From contig JARFXM010000006.1 in NCBI GenBank assembly GCA_029532625.1, positions 1,054,001-1,118,000 of the forward strand: a stretch of 64,000 nucleotides of DNA, written 5' to 3'. Of this stretch, positions 42,790-53,195 are shown one piece after another (positions within the stretch are counted from its first letter, which is position 1; every line of letters starts with the position of its first letter). The DNA is from Lomentospora prolificans (taxonomy: Eukaryota > Ascomycota > Sordariomycetes > Microascales > Microascaceae). Under the pieces are notes generated by a model. That model saw nothing but the letters and a program-made list of their open reading frames with translations, was not told the origin of the DNA and searched no databases. A program made the position numbers and the translations under genes.

Positions 42790-44566
42790 ATGCCAGGGGC
42801 CACCCCCAAAGAAGACAGCTTGAAACGCAAGCGGAAAGTCGCCAAGAATGACGTGAAGAAACGAGTGCGGACAGAGGACAGCAGCAGCGATGAGGAAGAT
42901 GTCCAATCTCAGATCCTCTTATTGGAGGCTGGAATCTTGGAATCCAAGAAAAACTACAACAACATTGTGAAAATCCTCGGTATTGCCAAAGACTATGAGT
43001 CTGAGACAGAATCTGCCGTCTTCGCTGCCGTTGCGTTATGTCGAATTTTCATCAGATTGATCGCGGCGGGGAGTCTTACACTTCAGCGCGAGGCATCCGA
43101 TAAAGAAGTGGTCGTCGTCCAGTGGCTCAAGGACCGGCTATCAGAGTACAAGGAGATTCTCACATCTCTAGTATCGGATGAGGACCTGGCGTCGACGGCC
43201 TTGACATTGGCTATGAAGGTGCTGAAGGCCGAGGGAGAACAGCTCAACGCCAACAAGGAATTCTATGTTTTCCCCAAGGAATTTCTAGAACAGGTTGTGC
43301 TAGCACTCGTCAAATCCAAGAACTCCGAGGCGCGTGAGGAATTCGTGGAAAAGTATGTGGACGAGAACGACGATGTGCGCTTCTTTACTCATCAAGCTGT
43401 AAAGTGAGTTTCGCCCTCTTTCTCAAATGCCTAAGTCTAGGTGTAGTCAAAAGTTAACATCAACTCAGGAGCATCCTCGCAAATCGATCTGACGAGTTAT
43501 CGGACCCGGAATGGTTCGATCTTGTCTTCGATCTCCTGGTTGCAATTGACGGCGTCCCAGGTTCCAACAGCGAGCTTGAAGACTTCTACATGCCCGCTCC
43601 CAAGAAGAAGGCGCACAACCTGTACTCTCTTGCTCAACACAAAAAATACGCTCAAGATGCTTGGCTAGCGCTGATGGGCCTAAACATCACACGAGAGCAG
43701 CAGAAAAGGATTTTAGGCTCCCTTGTGTCTGTTATTGCGCCGTGGTTCACCAAGCCCGAGCTGCTCTCCGACTTTTTGACCGACTGCTACAACGCGGGCG
43801 GCTCTCTCTCACTCCTTGCCCTATCGGGTGTATTCTACCTCATTGAAAACCGAAACCTCGACTATCCTTCTTTCTATCCCAAACTCTACTCTCTCATGGA
43901 CAAGGACATCCTTCACTCCAAGCACCGGTCTCGATTCTTCCGCCTCCTCGATACCTTCCTCGCCTCTACTCATCTTCCCGCAGCCCTAATAGCAAGCTTC
44001 ATCAAGCGTCTATCAAGGCTAGCACTCAATGCACCGCCCAGCGCGATCGTCTTTGTTGTCCCCTGGATCTACAACCTGTTTAAGCGTCACCCAGCGTGTA
44101 CGTTCATGATGCACCGAGAGATACGGGATGCGGAAACAAAGGCAACGATAGAAAGCGAAGGATTCAAAGACCCTTTCTTGCCAAACGAGACCGACCCGAT
44201 GGAGACAAGGGCTATCGATAGCTGTGTTTGGGAACTTGTTCAGTTACAATCCCACTATCATCCAAACGTGGCGACCATCACCAAAATCATCTCGGAGCAG
44301 TTTACAAAGCAGTCTTACAACATTGAGGATTTCCTCGACCATTCGTACGGAAGTGTAAGTTTACCTTGCGTGATTCCCGCATGGAGGTCATCGTTCACCA
44401 GAAAATGCTAACACGGATTGTCTAGCTCCTCGAATCGGAAATGTCCAAGGACGTCAAAAAGGCGCCGGTGGTTGAGTTTCAGATCCCCAAAAGGATATTC
44501 TTGCCTCAGGATGAAGGCTCGGGTCTTCCGGATAGTTTACTTGTCAAACTCTGGAGTTTTTCTTGA
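42790..44566 (+). CDS. NOC4: Nucleolar complex protein 4 (Noc4/Utp19)
   Basis: Noc4 forms a heterodimer with Nop14 and is needed for 40S subunit maturation and export. Splice model: join(42790..43403, 43469..44354, 44426..44566), 546 residues. The basic N-terminus (KRKRKVAKNDVKKR) is followed by an acidic Ser patch and helical repeats. The CBF/Mak21-type domain in exon 2 has QHKKYAQDAWLALMGLNIT and LLALSGVFYLIENRNLDYPSFYPKLYSLM, then FFRLLDTFLASTHLPAALIASFIKRLSRLAL with the family signature PPSAIVFVVPWIYNLFKRHP. Introns have GTGAGT and GTAAGT donors. The last exon ends KLWSFS. It converges on the F-box-like gene. Confidence 0.95.
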
Positions 44567-45013
44567 GAGCTAAGTGCGGAGGAGACCATGGTGATTGGAC
44601 AGGCGCGTCTAGGAAATACCCAAGGTAAACAGACTACAGAATCTATTCGACAAATGGCGCACCTCTACAGACTAGTTGGTCGAGAGTCATTGCCATTCTT
44701 CTCGTATACAATTTTTAATCACGCGTTCCATGGAAGAAGGGAGACGGATAATAACCTTCATGACATTATCACACAAGTTGGTTACATGTTGAAAGTATAA
44801 GCTAAGTTTTGAAAGCACGCTGAGTTGTGTATTCCGAGATAAACGCCTATTCGCGGACCCATGATGGCAGACCGCCGGCTCCAAACCATGCGAACAATTC
44901 CGAAACGTCAAATGGGCGCCGTGCAATAAGATTATGTCCGCTCGCTTGTGGTTGGCATGTAAACATGACTTAAGAAAATATGAAAGAAGAAGCAATCCGA
45001 GAAGAACTGAGTC
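44567..45013. other. Intergenic 3' flanks, NOC4 and F-box-like gene
   Basis: A spacer between convergent genes; nothing else is seen. Confidence 0.4.
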
Positions 45014-46135
45014 TCAAAGCCTGGGCTCGAAGGCTCGACGAATGCCACCAATATAAAACGAAGTGCAGATGAGAGGGCTCTGCCTCGGGATGGCACTTTC
45101 CGGAGACACATGCGATCGCCATCGCTGATCCGTATCAACCTGACCTTCGCCCAAGTCTTTCCACGTCGTGAGGCGCAGAGCGCGGTGTCCAGAGCCGGGC
45201 AAGTCGAATTTGACCACCCGGAAATCCGTGTAGCAGGTTGAGCAGCCCTCTTCGCCAGCAAGGGCTATGGGCAAGTTGCCACAGTCATGATTGCTACAGT
45301 CGACGGGGTGGGTCCAGAGGCACGTGAAAGCCTGCATTTGATCCGGAGGGTCCTCAGGATCGGTAGAGAACAGGAAGGGAAAGGTATCCAACCACTCTGT
45401 ATGGGCACATGAGTTGACGAACTCAGTGTTGCTAATCGCGTGGGGTTGAATTGAATAGAGCTGCGCGATGGCCGGTACGCCAGCCGTACCTGCAGATAGG
45501 ATTGCATCCGACTTGAGCATCAGGTGGCCGTTGACAACCTTGAAGGTTATGTCAATGGAGAAATAGGGCCCGTTGGTCTTGTCTCCCCCGGATTTACAGG
45601 CGTTCAGCATGGAGCAGGGGAATAAAGCGTCGCCGCGTCGGAACGATCTCATAATAGAAGCCAGCATTCCGTACGAGATCAGGTTGTGCGTCCACTGAAC
45701 AACTGTCTCACATGACTTCAATTCCTCACCTCCCTCGATGAATGGGAGTCCATCAGGCTTATAGCCTCTATAATCGTCCTGTGACATGAACTGGGGAAGG
45801 CGAGGCCGATGGAATGCGTTACAGATTGAGCAGAGAAACATGTTGGGATACCTGTTCCTCCGCTCGAATATCTGCAGGAGTTGAAAACGGCTAGGTGGAT
45901 CGGCATTGATCACTTTTTTACCGAGCGTGAATAGCAGATGTTTGCTAGAAAGGCCGAAGGAGGCGCGAGAACCACCGTCGAGACACTCGGCAATCATGAA
46001 CAGTAACTCCACGGGGAGATCCCAGATTCTCAGTGTCTGCGTCCGGATTGAGGCGGTTGCTGTGCTCCTTCGGCGGATTCTCGAGCCTACAGCTGGCCGC
46101 TGGTTGTTTCGAGGTGATGACTTTGCACTCCCCAT
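45014..46135 (-). CDS. F-box-like hypothetical protein
   Basis: An intronless 373-residue protein. Residues about 36-75 (LRIWDLPVELLFMIAECLDGGSRASFGLSSK in pieces) fit an F-box-like helix bundle, here starting WDLPVELLFMIAECL. A Cys pair in MFLCSICNAFHRPRLP follows, a feature of a large family of uncharacterised fungal F-box proteins. The C-terminal half has scattered Cys/His (CSNHDCGNLP, EEGCSTCYTDFRVV) and a tail ending FYIGGIRRAFEP. Such proteins may serve as SCF substrate adaptors, but no target can be inferred. The first ATG gives a basic Ser/Arg-rich start. Fungal families of this type are large and variable, so orthology is not claimed. Confidence 0.8.
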   Translation of the reverse strand: MGSAKSSPRNNQRPAVGSRIRRRSTATASIRTQTLRIWDLPVELLFMIAECLDGGSRASFGLSSKHLLFTLGKKVINADPPSRFQLLQIFERRNRYPNMFLCSICNAFHRPRLPQFMSQDDYRGYKPDGLPFIEGGEELKSCETVVQWTHNLISYGMLASIMRSFRRGDALFPCSMLNACKSGGDKTNGPYFSIDITFKVVNGHLMLKSDAILSAGTAGVPAIAQLYSIQPHAISNTEFVNSCAHTEWLDTFPFLFSTDPEDPPDQMQAFTCLWTHPVDCSNHDCGNLPIALAGEEGCSTCYTDFRVVKFDLPGSGHRALRLTTWKDLGEGQVDTDQRWRSHVSPESAIPRQSPLICTSFYIGGIRRAFEPRL

Positions 46136-47356
46136 GGTTATACGTACCGCCGCTTAGATGTTGATGATTCTTTTTGGCGAGGCATGCGCAGAAGGTAACG
46201 GGGAGATGGGTGTGAACGATGAGGGAAAGGAGAATAGATGACCGCCGAATGTAGTGAGAATCATCGCGTTATAAACCCCCATTTTCTACGCAGGACAGAT
46301 TTCACGAGCATTCTGCGGGCCTCATCCTGTGACATATTCCATCATCGTGGTCCTCAACGGACAACACCGAGGCCAACCCGTGGCTGTGGTCGGCGAGATT
46401 GGCACGCCATTTGCATAAAACAGGTGGTATCAGCAAACATGATTGTAAGGGTTGATTATTTCTCGAAGTTAGGGCATAGTAACACTGGAAAGGAATAAAA
46501 TGGATTTGGGGGAAGAAAAGAAGAGATGGCGCTCGTTAGATGGGCGATAGTCTAGATATATATCATGGGTCTCGGGGTTTGAGGGTGACGTTCTTAACAC
46601 ACGTCCTGGATAACTATCGGCTATCGACATTTGAAGCGTGTGGAGACCATTGGAGTCCTGCAGCGAATTGGAATAAGTACATCGCTGACCGGGGAGCTCC
46701 TGCTTCACTGTTTCAATCAGTTGATATTGAGACACAACTCAATCGGCATTGCCCATTCTTTACAAGCTCGCCGTACAGTGCGTCATTGAGAAGGTGCCCC
46801 CTCAACCCCCCACGCCCGCAAATTCCCAAAAATGACTGTACGGAAGAAGCCGCTGGTTCACGGTGCTGAAGCTGGTCATGGTTTTCCGTACTCCGGAGCT
46901 ATTCCTGCACTGTGTGACTTCATCGACAGCCAGCAACCACAAGCCAGGGTTATTCGCCGCAAGAGCAACAGGAGCGCCTCTTTTCCTCAGCTAGGCCACG
47001 CTTCTCAATCTTAACCCACCCCTTCCGCACCCACTTTCACAAGATCATCTCTTTTGACAAATTTCAACACTCGGCCTGTGAATCTCTTACCACTACACCT
47101 GCGCTCGGTGTATCCATCGGTATGTTTACCTCGCTATCCCCTCCTTGCTCAGCACTAAACCCCGCCAGCCTATCAATGCCCATATCCCTTGGCCTATGGC
47201 ACCACTAATGTTGAGATTTCTTGTTCTAGTGTTATCATCTCTAGAAAATTTTTTTTCGAACTCGGGAATCATATGTCATTAACAAATAATTGATTTGCAG
47301 AGGGATATTCAGAGCTGGCGTTGATCCGCCCTGACCTCCTCCCGCCGCTACCCGTC
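46136..47356. promoter_or_regulatory. Divergent promoter and 5' leader region, F-box-like gene / Mg transporter
   Basis: About 1.2 kb between divergent genes. A likely 5'-UTR intron of the downstream transporter gene runs from the GTATGT donor at 47120 to the TTTGCAG acceptor ending at 47300. I see no separate gene. Confidence 0.4.
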
Positions 47357-50015
47357 ATGGATACGAATCCCTTCGCACCCCTTGCGTCGACAAGTCAAGA
47401 ACCGTGTTCAACTTCAACTCAGCATCCTGATGCTCCTAGCACAGCGTCATCCGTCCCCGATCCCGGCCCCTCGTCGAAAAAAACCTCAAAGCGCAGAAAA
47501 GACCACCGCGGAGGGAAAAAGAAGCGCTCCAGGAGAAAGTCTTTTGCCCCACTCCCTGGTGATGCGCTAGGAGATGACGAGCACCCGACGCCCCCAGATG
47601 CACCCCGAGATGGTTTATATGCTCGTAGGAGGAGTTTGAGTCCGTCTAGTCTTGATGACGAGGCGGTTTTGTTGAATCATAGGTTAGCCGAACTGCCTGG
47701 GGGCTTGGGACGAGCGTTCCTCTAGAACTCGTCGTGTACGATGCTAACCACCCTTTTTCATGCTGTAGGGACCTTCACCAGACCCCACGCAGCCGTACAA
47801 CCCCCAATATACAAGCTCCGACTCCCTTTGTCCGGCGGAATAGTCGTCGAAGGCTGAGCCTCTCCGCCGAGACAGTCGATATAGATCCCGACCGCTGGGA
47901 CGAGCGGACGCCTCTCATGTCAACCACTGCCCATCTCAGGCGGAATGATTCTGCCGTCGGAGCCTCGGCCTTTGACCAGGCTCAACATAGACGCCGTAAC
48001 TCCGCCTCCTCGTCAAAGATGAAACCCTCTGCCTTCAATGTCAATTACCCGCCTTCAGTGCCGGGCACGCCGACACTTGGACCGAGCGCCGGGCTCGACA
48101 TGAGTTTCGGTGACGTAATGATACGGGACGAGCTTGCGCGAGCAGACTCTCCTACCGGGCTGAGCTTAGATGACGACCTACCAGAGACTGGCGAAGGCGG
48201 AGTACCGAGATCCTTATCGAATAAGTCCCGGAGGAACACGGGTTTGTTTCCCGCCGAGGACGATGTGTGCTTCCCAGCAGCGGATCTATCGGAGGTGGCT
48301 GAGGAAGGAGAGTCGGCGTACTCTAGTCGTAGTGGCTCGACCACGCAGCTGAAACCCCGCCGCCGCCGTAGAGGTCCATGGCCCGATCTTTCGGTCCTTG
48401 AATCGTGGAGCCGGTACGAGAAGGAGCAGGAAACCGCACGTGTGAAGAAGATTACGGAACCGCAGCTCATTAACGGAAGGTTGCGTGCTGTTCATAAGGG
48501 ATGGTACCTCTCCGAGGAGGATGCGCCCTATCGATTCACATACTTCAACGAGGAGGTCCAGAGCACCATCCACAGCCAGAGCATCTCCGGGTTAGTTCAG
48601 GCCGGCGGCAGTTTCCGCGAGCTATTTATTCCAGATCCTCGTGTGCTTTCAGACGATGAGTCGGACAGTGAAGAAGCAGACTCGATGGAGAAGATGAACC
48701 CATTCGCTTCTAGAGTCCGTCGTTCTAGTGAGCCCGGTGAGGGTGCAAGGCCCACGGCATCCCGGAAGCTCTCTATGCTGACGACTCAGGGCAATAGCGA
48801 TGTGCTCGCGACATCTCTCGGAAAGGACTCAATCGTAAGTGCGCCGGTGGCATCACGCTTACTACAGGGTACCCGATCCCAGACCCCGAGTGCCGCCTCC
48901 AAGCATGACTCGGATGAGTCGCCGGCAAAGGGCCCCAAGTACGGCGATCGACCCATCTGGTGGCTTGACGTGCTCAGCCCGACGGAATCCGAGATGAAGA
49001 TCATCTCTCAGGCATTTGGCATCCATCCCCTCACAGCGGAGGATATCATGGTGCAGGAGGCTCGGGAGAAGGTCGAGCTCTTCCGCAACTACTATTTCGT
49101 CAATTATCGCACCTTTGACCAAGACATCCACAGCGAGAATTACATGGAACCCGTCAACATGTACACAGTCGTGTTCCGAGAGGGCATCATTAGCTTCCAC
49201 TTCTCGCCCACCCCCCACGCCGCCAACGTTCGTCGCCGAATCCGCCAGCTAAAGGACTACCTGATTGTGTCGTCGGACTGGATTTCGTACGCCATCATTG
49301 ATGACATTACAGACGTGTTTGGCCCCATAATCCAGAGCATCGAAGAGGAAGTCGATGACATAGACGAGAGTATCATGGACTCGTGGGGCACCGCGGTCAA
49401 GAAGCCGGAAAAGGACGATGAGAAGAACAGCGACGATGGTGCGTCTACGGAGGTTATAAACACAGCTGATGTGCTCCGCCGAGCAGGCGACTGTAGGAAA
49501 CGAGTCATGAGTCTTTATCGTTTGCTGGGCAACAAGGCCGATGTGATCAAAGGTTTCGCCAAGAGATGCAACGAGCAGTGGGAGGTAACCCCACACTCGG
49601 ACATTGGTCTTTACCTCGGCGATATCCAGGATCATATCTTGACCATGACATCTAACCTCAGTCATTACGAAATGTATGGTTGTCCGATACCGCGCGTGAA
49701 TTCACTCCGACCACAATGATGCTAACTTGGGCTTTCAGGATCCTCGCCAGAGCGCACGGAAACTATCTCGCGCAGATCAACCTGAAGATGACGGAGCGCT
49801 CTGAGCAAACGGCTGACAGCCTCAACAAACTTACGGTCCTTGGTACCATTGTCCTGCCTATGAACATCATTACGGGCCTCTGGGGCATGAACGTCTGGGT
49901 CCCCGGCCAGGAATACGAGGGCGACCTCACTTGGTTTGTTTGCATTACTATTGGACTTTTCTGCTTTGGATTTGCTTGCTACTATGCCGCCCGGAGGGTT
50001 TACGGGCTCATTTAA
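47357..50015 (+). CDS. CorA-family magnesium transporter, Alr1/Mnr2 type
   Basis: Splice model: join(47357..47682, 47769..49673, 49739..50015), 835 residues. The N-terminal ~380 residues are basic, Ser/Pro-rich and cytosolic, as in the fungal Alr/Mnr2 subgroup. The CorA domain follows (WWLDVLSPTESEMKIISQAFGIHPLTAEDI in pieces, YFVNYRTFDQD, then the long stalk helix with DVFGPIIQSIEEEVDDIDES). Two C-terminal membrane helices flank the selectivity motif GMN at about 793-795 (LWGMNVWVPGQ). Mg2+ enters or leaves the cytosol or vacuole through this pentameric channel; plasma-membrane versus vacuolar placement cannot be decided here. Intron 2 lies just before ILARAHGNYLAQINL. A 5'-UTR intron is likely at 47120-47300. 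Confidence 0.93.
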
Positions 50016-50360
50016 GTTTGGATTAAGGAGTTGGGACAGCATAGAACCCATGGCCTTTTCTCTGCAGAGTTATCATGTTTTGTTTCGGTCGTTTCCTCTG
50101 TGGATTTTGGTGTACTCCTTATTCCGTCCCCCTTTTTTTTTCTGGTCTAAAAGAAAAGTCTCGTTTAGATTCTCTAGCATGGGTTTGGGTGCATTATTAG
50201 AGTGGTATGGTATACGTGGAAGGCTTTTTGAAACATTTGGAGGCTAGAAGTGCTATGCTACTAATATGACAAGCTGGCGATAACAGCGACGAGCCATTAG
50301 CGTGTGACGTATGGTTCGCTGTGTATCTCCATCTATTATTTATATATATCTACTATATAA

Positions 50361-50470
50361 TATATCATATACGTTCACAATAACTTTGTACGAGGGAGCT
50401 ATCTATTGTTTGCATATACTTGCTGTATACGAAGGTATATCATATATATTCACAAAACTTTGTACGGCAG
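50361..50470. repeat. Imperfect tandem repeat, ~76-bp period
   Basis: The sequence around 50361-50393 (ATATCATATACGTTCAC, then ACTTTGTACG) recurs around 50437-50468 (ATATCATATATATTCAC, then ACTTTGTACG). Both copies lie in AT-rich DNA next to the tRNA-Gly gene. Confidence 0.7.
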
Positions 50471-50482
50471 AGCAAAAAGAAG

Positions 50483-50489
50483 AAAAAAA
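50483..50489 (-). terminator. Probable Pol III terminator of tRNA-Gly
   Basis: A7 on the plus strand, so T7 on the transcribed strand, 16 nt after the tRNA 3' end. Confidence 0.55.
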
Positions 50490-50505
50490 GAAGACAGAAT
50501 CTCAA

Positions 50506-50589
50506 TGCACTATCCCGGAATCGAACCGGGGGCTGGTCGAATCTATCGGAGGATGGCAACGACCAAGTTTACCACTAACCCAATAGTGC
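50506..50589 (-). tRNA. tRNA-Gly (anticodon GCC) with a ~13-nt intron
   Basis: On the minus strand: acceptor stem GCACTAT/ATAGTGC with discriminator A, D arm TTAGTGGTAAA, anticodon stem GGTCG/CGACC, T arm CCGGG-TTCGATT-CCCGG (drawn with CCCCGGTTCGATTCCGGG). The anticodon loop is TTGCCA plus about 13 extra bases plus T, so the anticodon is GCC with an intron at the usual position. The tRNA is 71 nt after removal of the intron. Confidence 0.93.
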
Positions 50590-51551
50590 GGTACATTTTC
50601 TACTGTTCCGACTTCCCTAATTTCCCATGATATTGGTATCGCAGTCCCATCCCACACAGACAATAATACATCGGATCCGCATATACCTTTGGCAGGCTCA
50701 CTTACACGCATTCTTCCTATTCCCAAGCTCTTCCCATTCTTCCTAAAATCAAAAGATCTTTTGTTCCTAGACACTTCAATTCCCAAAACCTACCGAGCCC
50801 GAGGCCCAAAACCAAACCATCCACATCATCCGGCCCCCGGGGAGGTAGAAACCCTTAGTTTCGCCATCCCCTCAATCCACCCCCCTCAACAACGCAAAAA
50901 CCGCATGATCTCGCCCCGCATCCAAAACATCCAAGCGCCGCGAACTGACCGCTCGATGCGGAACCCTTGACGTACCACCCCGGTCGCTGTCAACGTTCAT
51001 CCTGCAACCTCAACTCTCTTCCCGCCTTTTCCGTTTCCGGTTTCGTACAGAACCCTCAAATGCCCTCGTGGTCTCCACGAGTCCCTCCTCCCAGGTTTCC
51101 CGAACTGGGCGGGATGGGATCTTAAGCGGGCGAGTGCTCGGCCTAATCGACTGTAAAGCCTGGGTCACCGTCATGCTTGAATGCGGCAAGAGCTTCTGGA
51201 ACCTCAATTGCTCTCCAACACGCCACGGCTAACCTACATCACAGTGCCCAGAAAAGACCATCGAGACAAGTGGAAGTAAGTTTGACAAATTCTCTTAATT
51301 CATAGTAACTAAATTGCGCGCGCATGGAGCAGCAAGGACCTCGCATGTGTTTAGTAGGTGCCTTCCGTACCTCACAGTGTAGGCCTATATTGATACCCGT
51401 CCAAACCTCCCCGTCCCGTGTGGTAGTCCCAATATCGTCCATGATCATGTGCACGCTGACTCCTCCCTAAACGCCTCGCTAAAAATCACCCGTCGTTATC
51501 GGAAGCGAACAGAAGTAACATACAATTAAACAATTGTGTAAGTGTAAAAGT
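50590..51551. other. Intergenic region tRNA-Gly / hypothetical gene
   Basis: About 960 bp. It contains the upstream side of tRNA-Gly and the 3' flank of the gene at 51552. Short frames here are C/P-rich with no conserved feature. Confidence 0.35.
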
Positions 51552-53195
51552 TTACCCTAGAGTAATCTCCGTGGGCCCGTGGACGGGCATGGGCCCGGTC
51601 TCGTCCGAATGAAGGCCATGGCGGGTTGAATAGCGTAGACGGTTAACCATGTGGATATCAATTAACATCTCCACCAGCGCCTCGGCGTCTCTGTAGATGA
51701 CAGAAAGCTCCGATTTGCTACAGCTGACGGACGAGCCATCCCCGTCAGGGTTGGGCTTTCGATAAGCGGCAAAGACAATACCACGGTCAATGTTGCCATT
51801 CACCGACGTGCCCGTGGCTGTAGAAGAGCAGGAGTCAGCAGACCCACGACGCTGGCCGTACTCCCCTCGGCAGAAGGCGCAGGCATAGCCGCGTGCGAAC
51901 TCGTTGCTCTCGGCCGCTTCGTTACGGTACTCTATCCACCCCTCCGTCTGGAGGATCTTGGTATGCACCGCCGCTGAGATACGGAAGGGCGACTTAACCG
52001 TAGACAAGCCATAGGCGGCTAGAAGCCTCCCAGTCATGTTAGCCGCCGTCATAGGGGCCTGAGATGCGAGAGTTGGTGTGGAGCTAGGGCCTTGCTGAAT
52101 ATCCCAGTCGGGCCAAAGATTGACCACGTAAACAAGGTCAAAGTTGTACCGAGCGGCAATACGGGCGGCCTCGAAAGCGGCTGCTGTAGCCGGCCGGCTG
52201 GCGAAAGGGGGTGGTAGAGTAAGTAACGACGCGGCGCGTGATCTCGACGTCGTCAGAGACGAAGATGCTGTAGACGGCGGCGACAGAGACAGAGGCAACG
52301 CTTTGTTGGTTGCGCTAGGTAGTATTGAGTTATCGGGATGCTCTTCCGCAATGTCATCGTCGCTAAGGTCCATAAAATCGTGGAAGCTGGGCTCCTTGAG
52401 GATGGGACTGTATACCGATAGTCTATTGGAACCCTTCCGCTTGTGCGGCCGAGGACTTGAAAGCTTTGGGCCCTCTGGAATGTCCTCAGCCGTAGGATCG
52501 AGTGCATCCATAGAGACTCTTCTGGTGCTCAAAGACTTAAGCCCCGAAGGCTGGTCGTGGAGCTCGATATCCAGAACCGGCGACATGTCTGGTGATGGGC
52601 CCGGAGTAGGGATGTTGTGGGTTTGAGAGGGATGTTGGGAGTGTTTTGGGAATTTGAACTGTTCAAGGGCGCGGGAAAAGGAATCTTCTCGGTCGGATGT
52701 AGGCGGGGTATCCAGTCTCAAGACCGGGGTTGGGGAGGTGTCAGCACGAGAGTATCCCTTGACGGGATCGGTGATTTCCGCCAATCCGCCAGATGGTAGC
52801 CTTGAAGGATGATGTAGGCTCTGTCCAAAGCGAGTCGCTTGGTTGAAATGTCGAAGTACCTTGAGATCAGTAAGGTTCGATGCGTTGGTGGTGGCATCAG
52901 AACTCGACCGTTCATGAAGCTCTTCTTGGACGCCGCTGGAGTTTGGGAGTTCAGAGGAGCCTATCGAGAGAGGTAACGAGGCGCGGTGATGCTTGTACGT
53001 CTGCGATTTTGGAGAAGGTGTCCGAGCAGCAACCTCTTCTCGCGCCATCATACGCGAGGAAGTGGGTCGAATAAATGACGGCTGTGGAAAGACGGGGCCG
53101 GACGGGCCCCCATTCTCAGCAGCTTTCGCGGAGTTGGCAGACCTTCTTCGAGAGAAAAGTCTCTCTAGACGGTGCCCTCGTTGGGGTGTTGCCAT
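51552..53195 (-). CDS. Uncharacterised fungal protein with conserved C-terminal domain
   Basis: A 547-residue intronless protein I do not recognise by name. The start (MATPQRGHRLERLFSRRRS) is basic. Residues about 60-330 are Ser/Pro-rich and probably disordered, with SPVLDIELHD and FHDFMDLSDDDIAEEHP acidic patches. The C-terminal ~200 residues look folded: AAFEAARIAARYNFDLVYVVNLWPDWD, GRLLAAYGLSTVKSPFRISAAVHTKILQTEGWIEYRNE (in pieces), then RGIVFAAYRKPNPDG and LIDIHMVNRLRY. That order resembles a GAF-like sensory fold, but I cannot prove it. No signal peptide or membrane segment is seen. Its minus-strand upstream region opens into the gene-poor block. Confidence 0.82.
   Translation of the reverse strand: MATPQRGHRLERLFSRRRSANSAKAAENGGPSGPVFPQPSFIRPTSSRMMAREEVAARTPSPKSQTYKHHRASLPLSIGSSELPNSSGVQEELHERSSSDATTNASNLTDLKVLRHFNQATRFGQSLHHPSRLPSGGLAEITDPVKGYSRADTSPTPVLRLDTPPTSDREDSFSRALEQFKFPKHSQHPSQTHNIPTPGPSPDMSPVLDIELHDQPSGLKSLSTRRVSMDALDPTAEDIPEGPKLSSPRPHKRKGSNRLSVYSPILKEPSFHDFMDLSDDDIAEEHPDNSILPSATNKALPLSLSPPSTASSSLTTSRSRAASLLTLPPPFASRPATAAAFEAARIAARYNFDLVYVVNLWPDWDIQQGPSSTPTLASQAPMTAANMTGRLLAAYGLSTVKSPFRISAAVHTKILQTEGWIEYRNEAAESNEFARGYACAFCRGEYGQRRGSADSCSSTATGTSVNGNIDRGIVFAAYRKPNPDGDGSSVSCSKSELSVIYRDAEALVEMLIDIHMVNRLRYSTRHGLHSDETGPMPVHGPTEITLG

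Larger units (their letters stand above)
50016..50505. other. Intergenic region with imperfect direct repeat
   Basis: 3' flank of the Mg transporter gene. From about 50330 it becomes AT-rich, with the imperfect direct repeat annotated separately. Confidence 0.4.
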
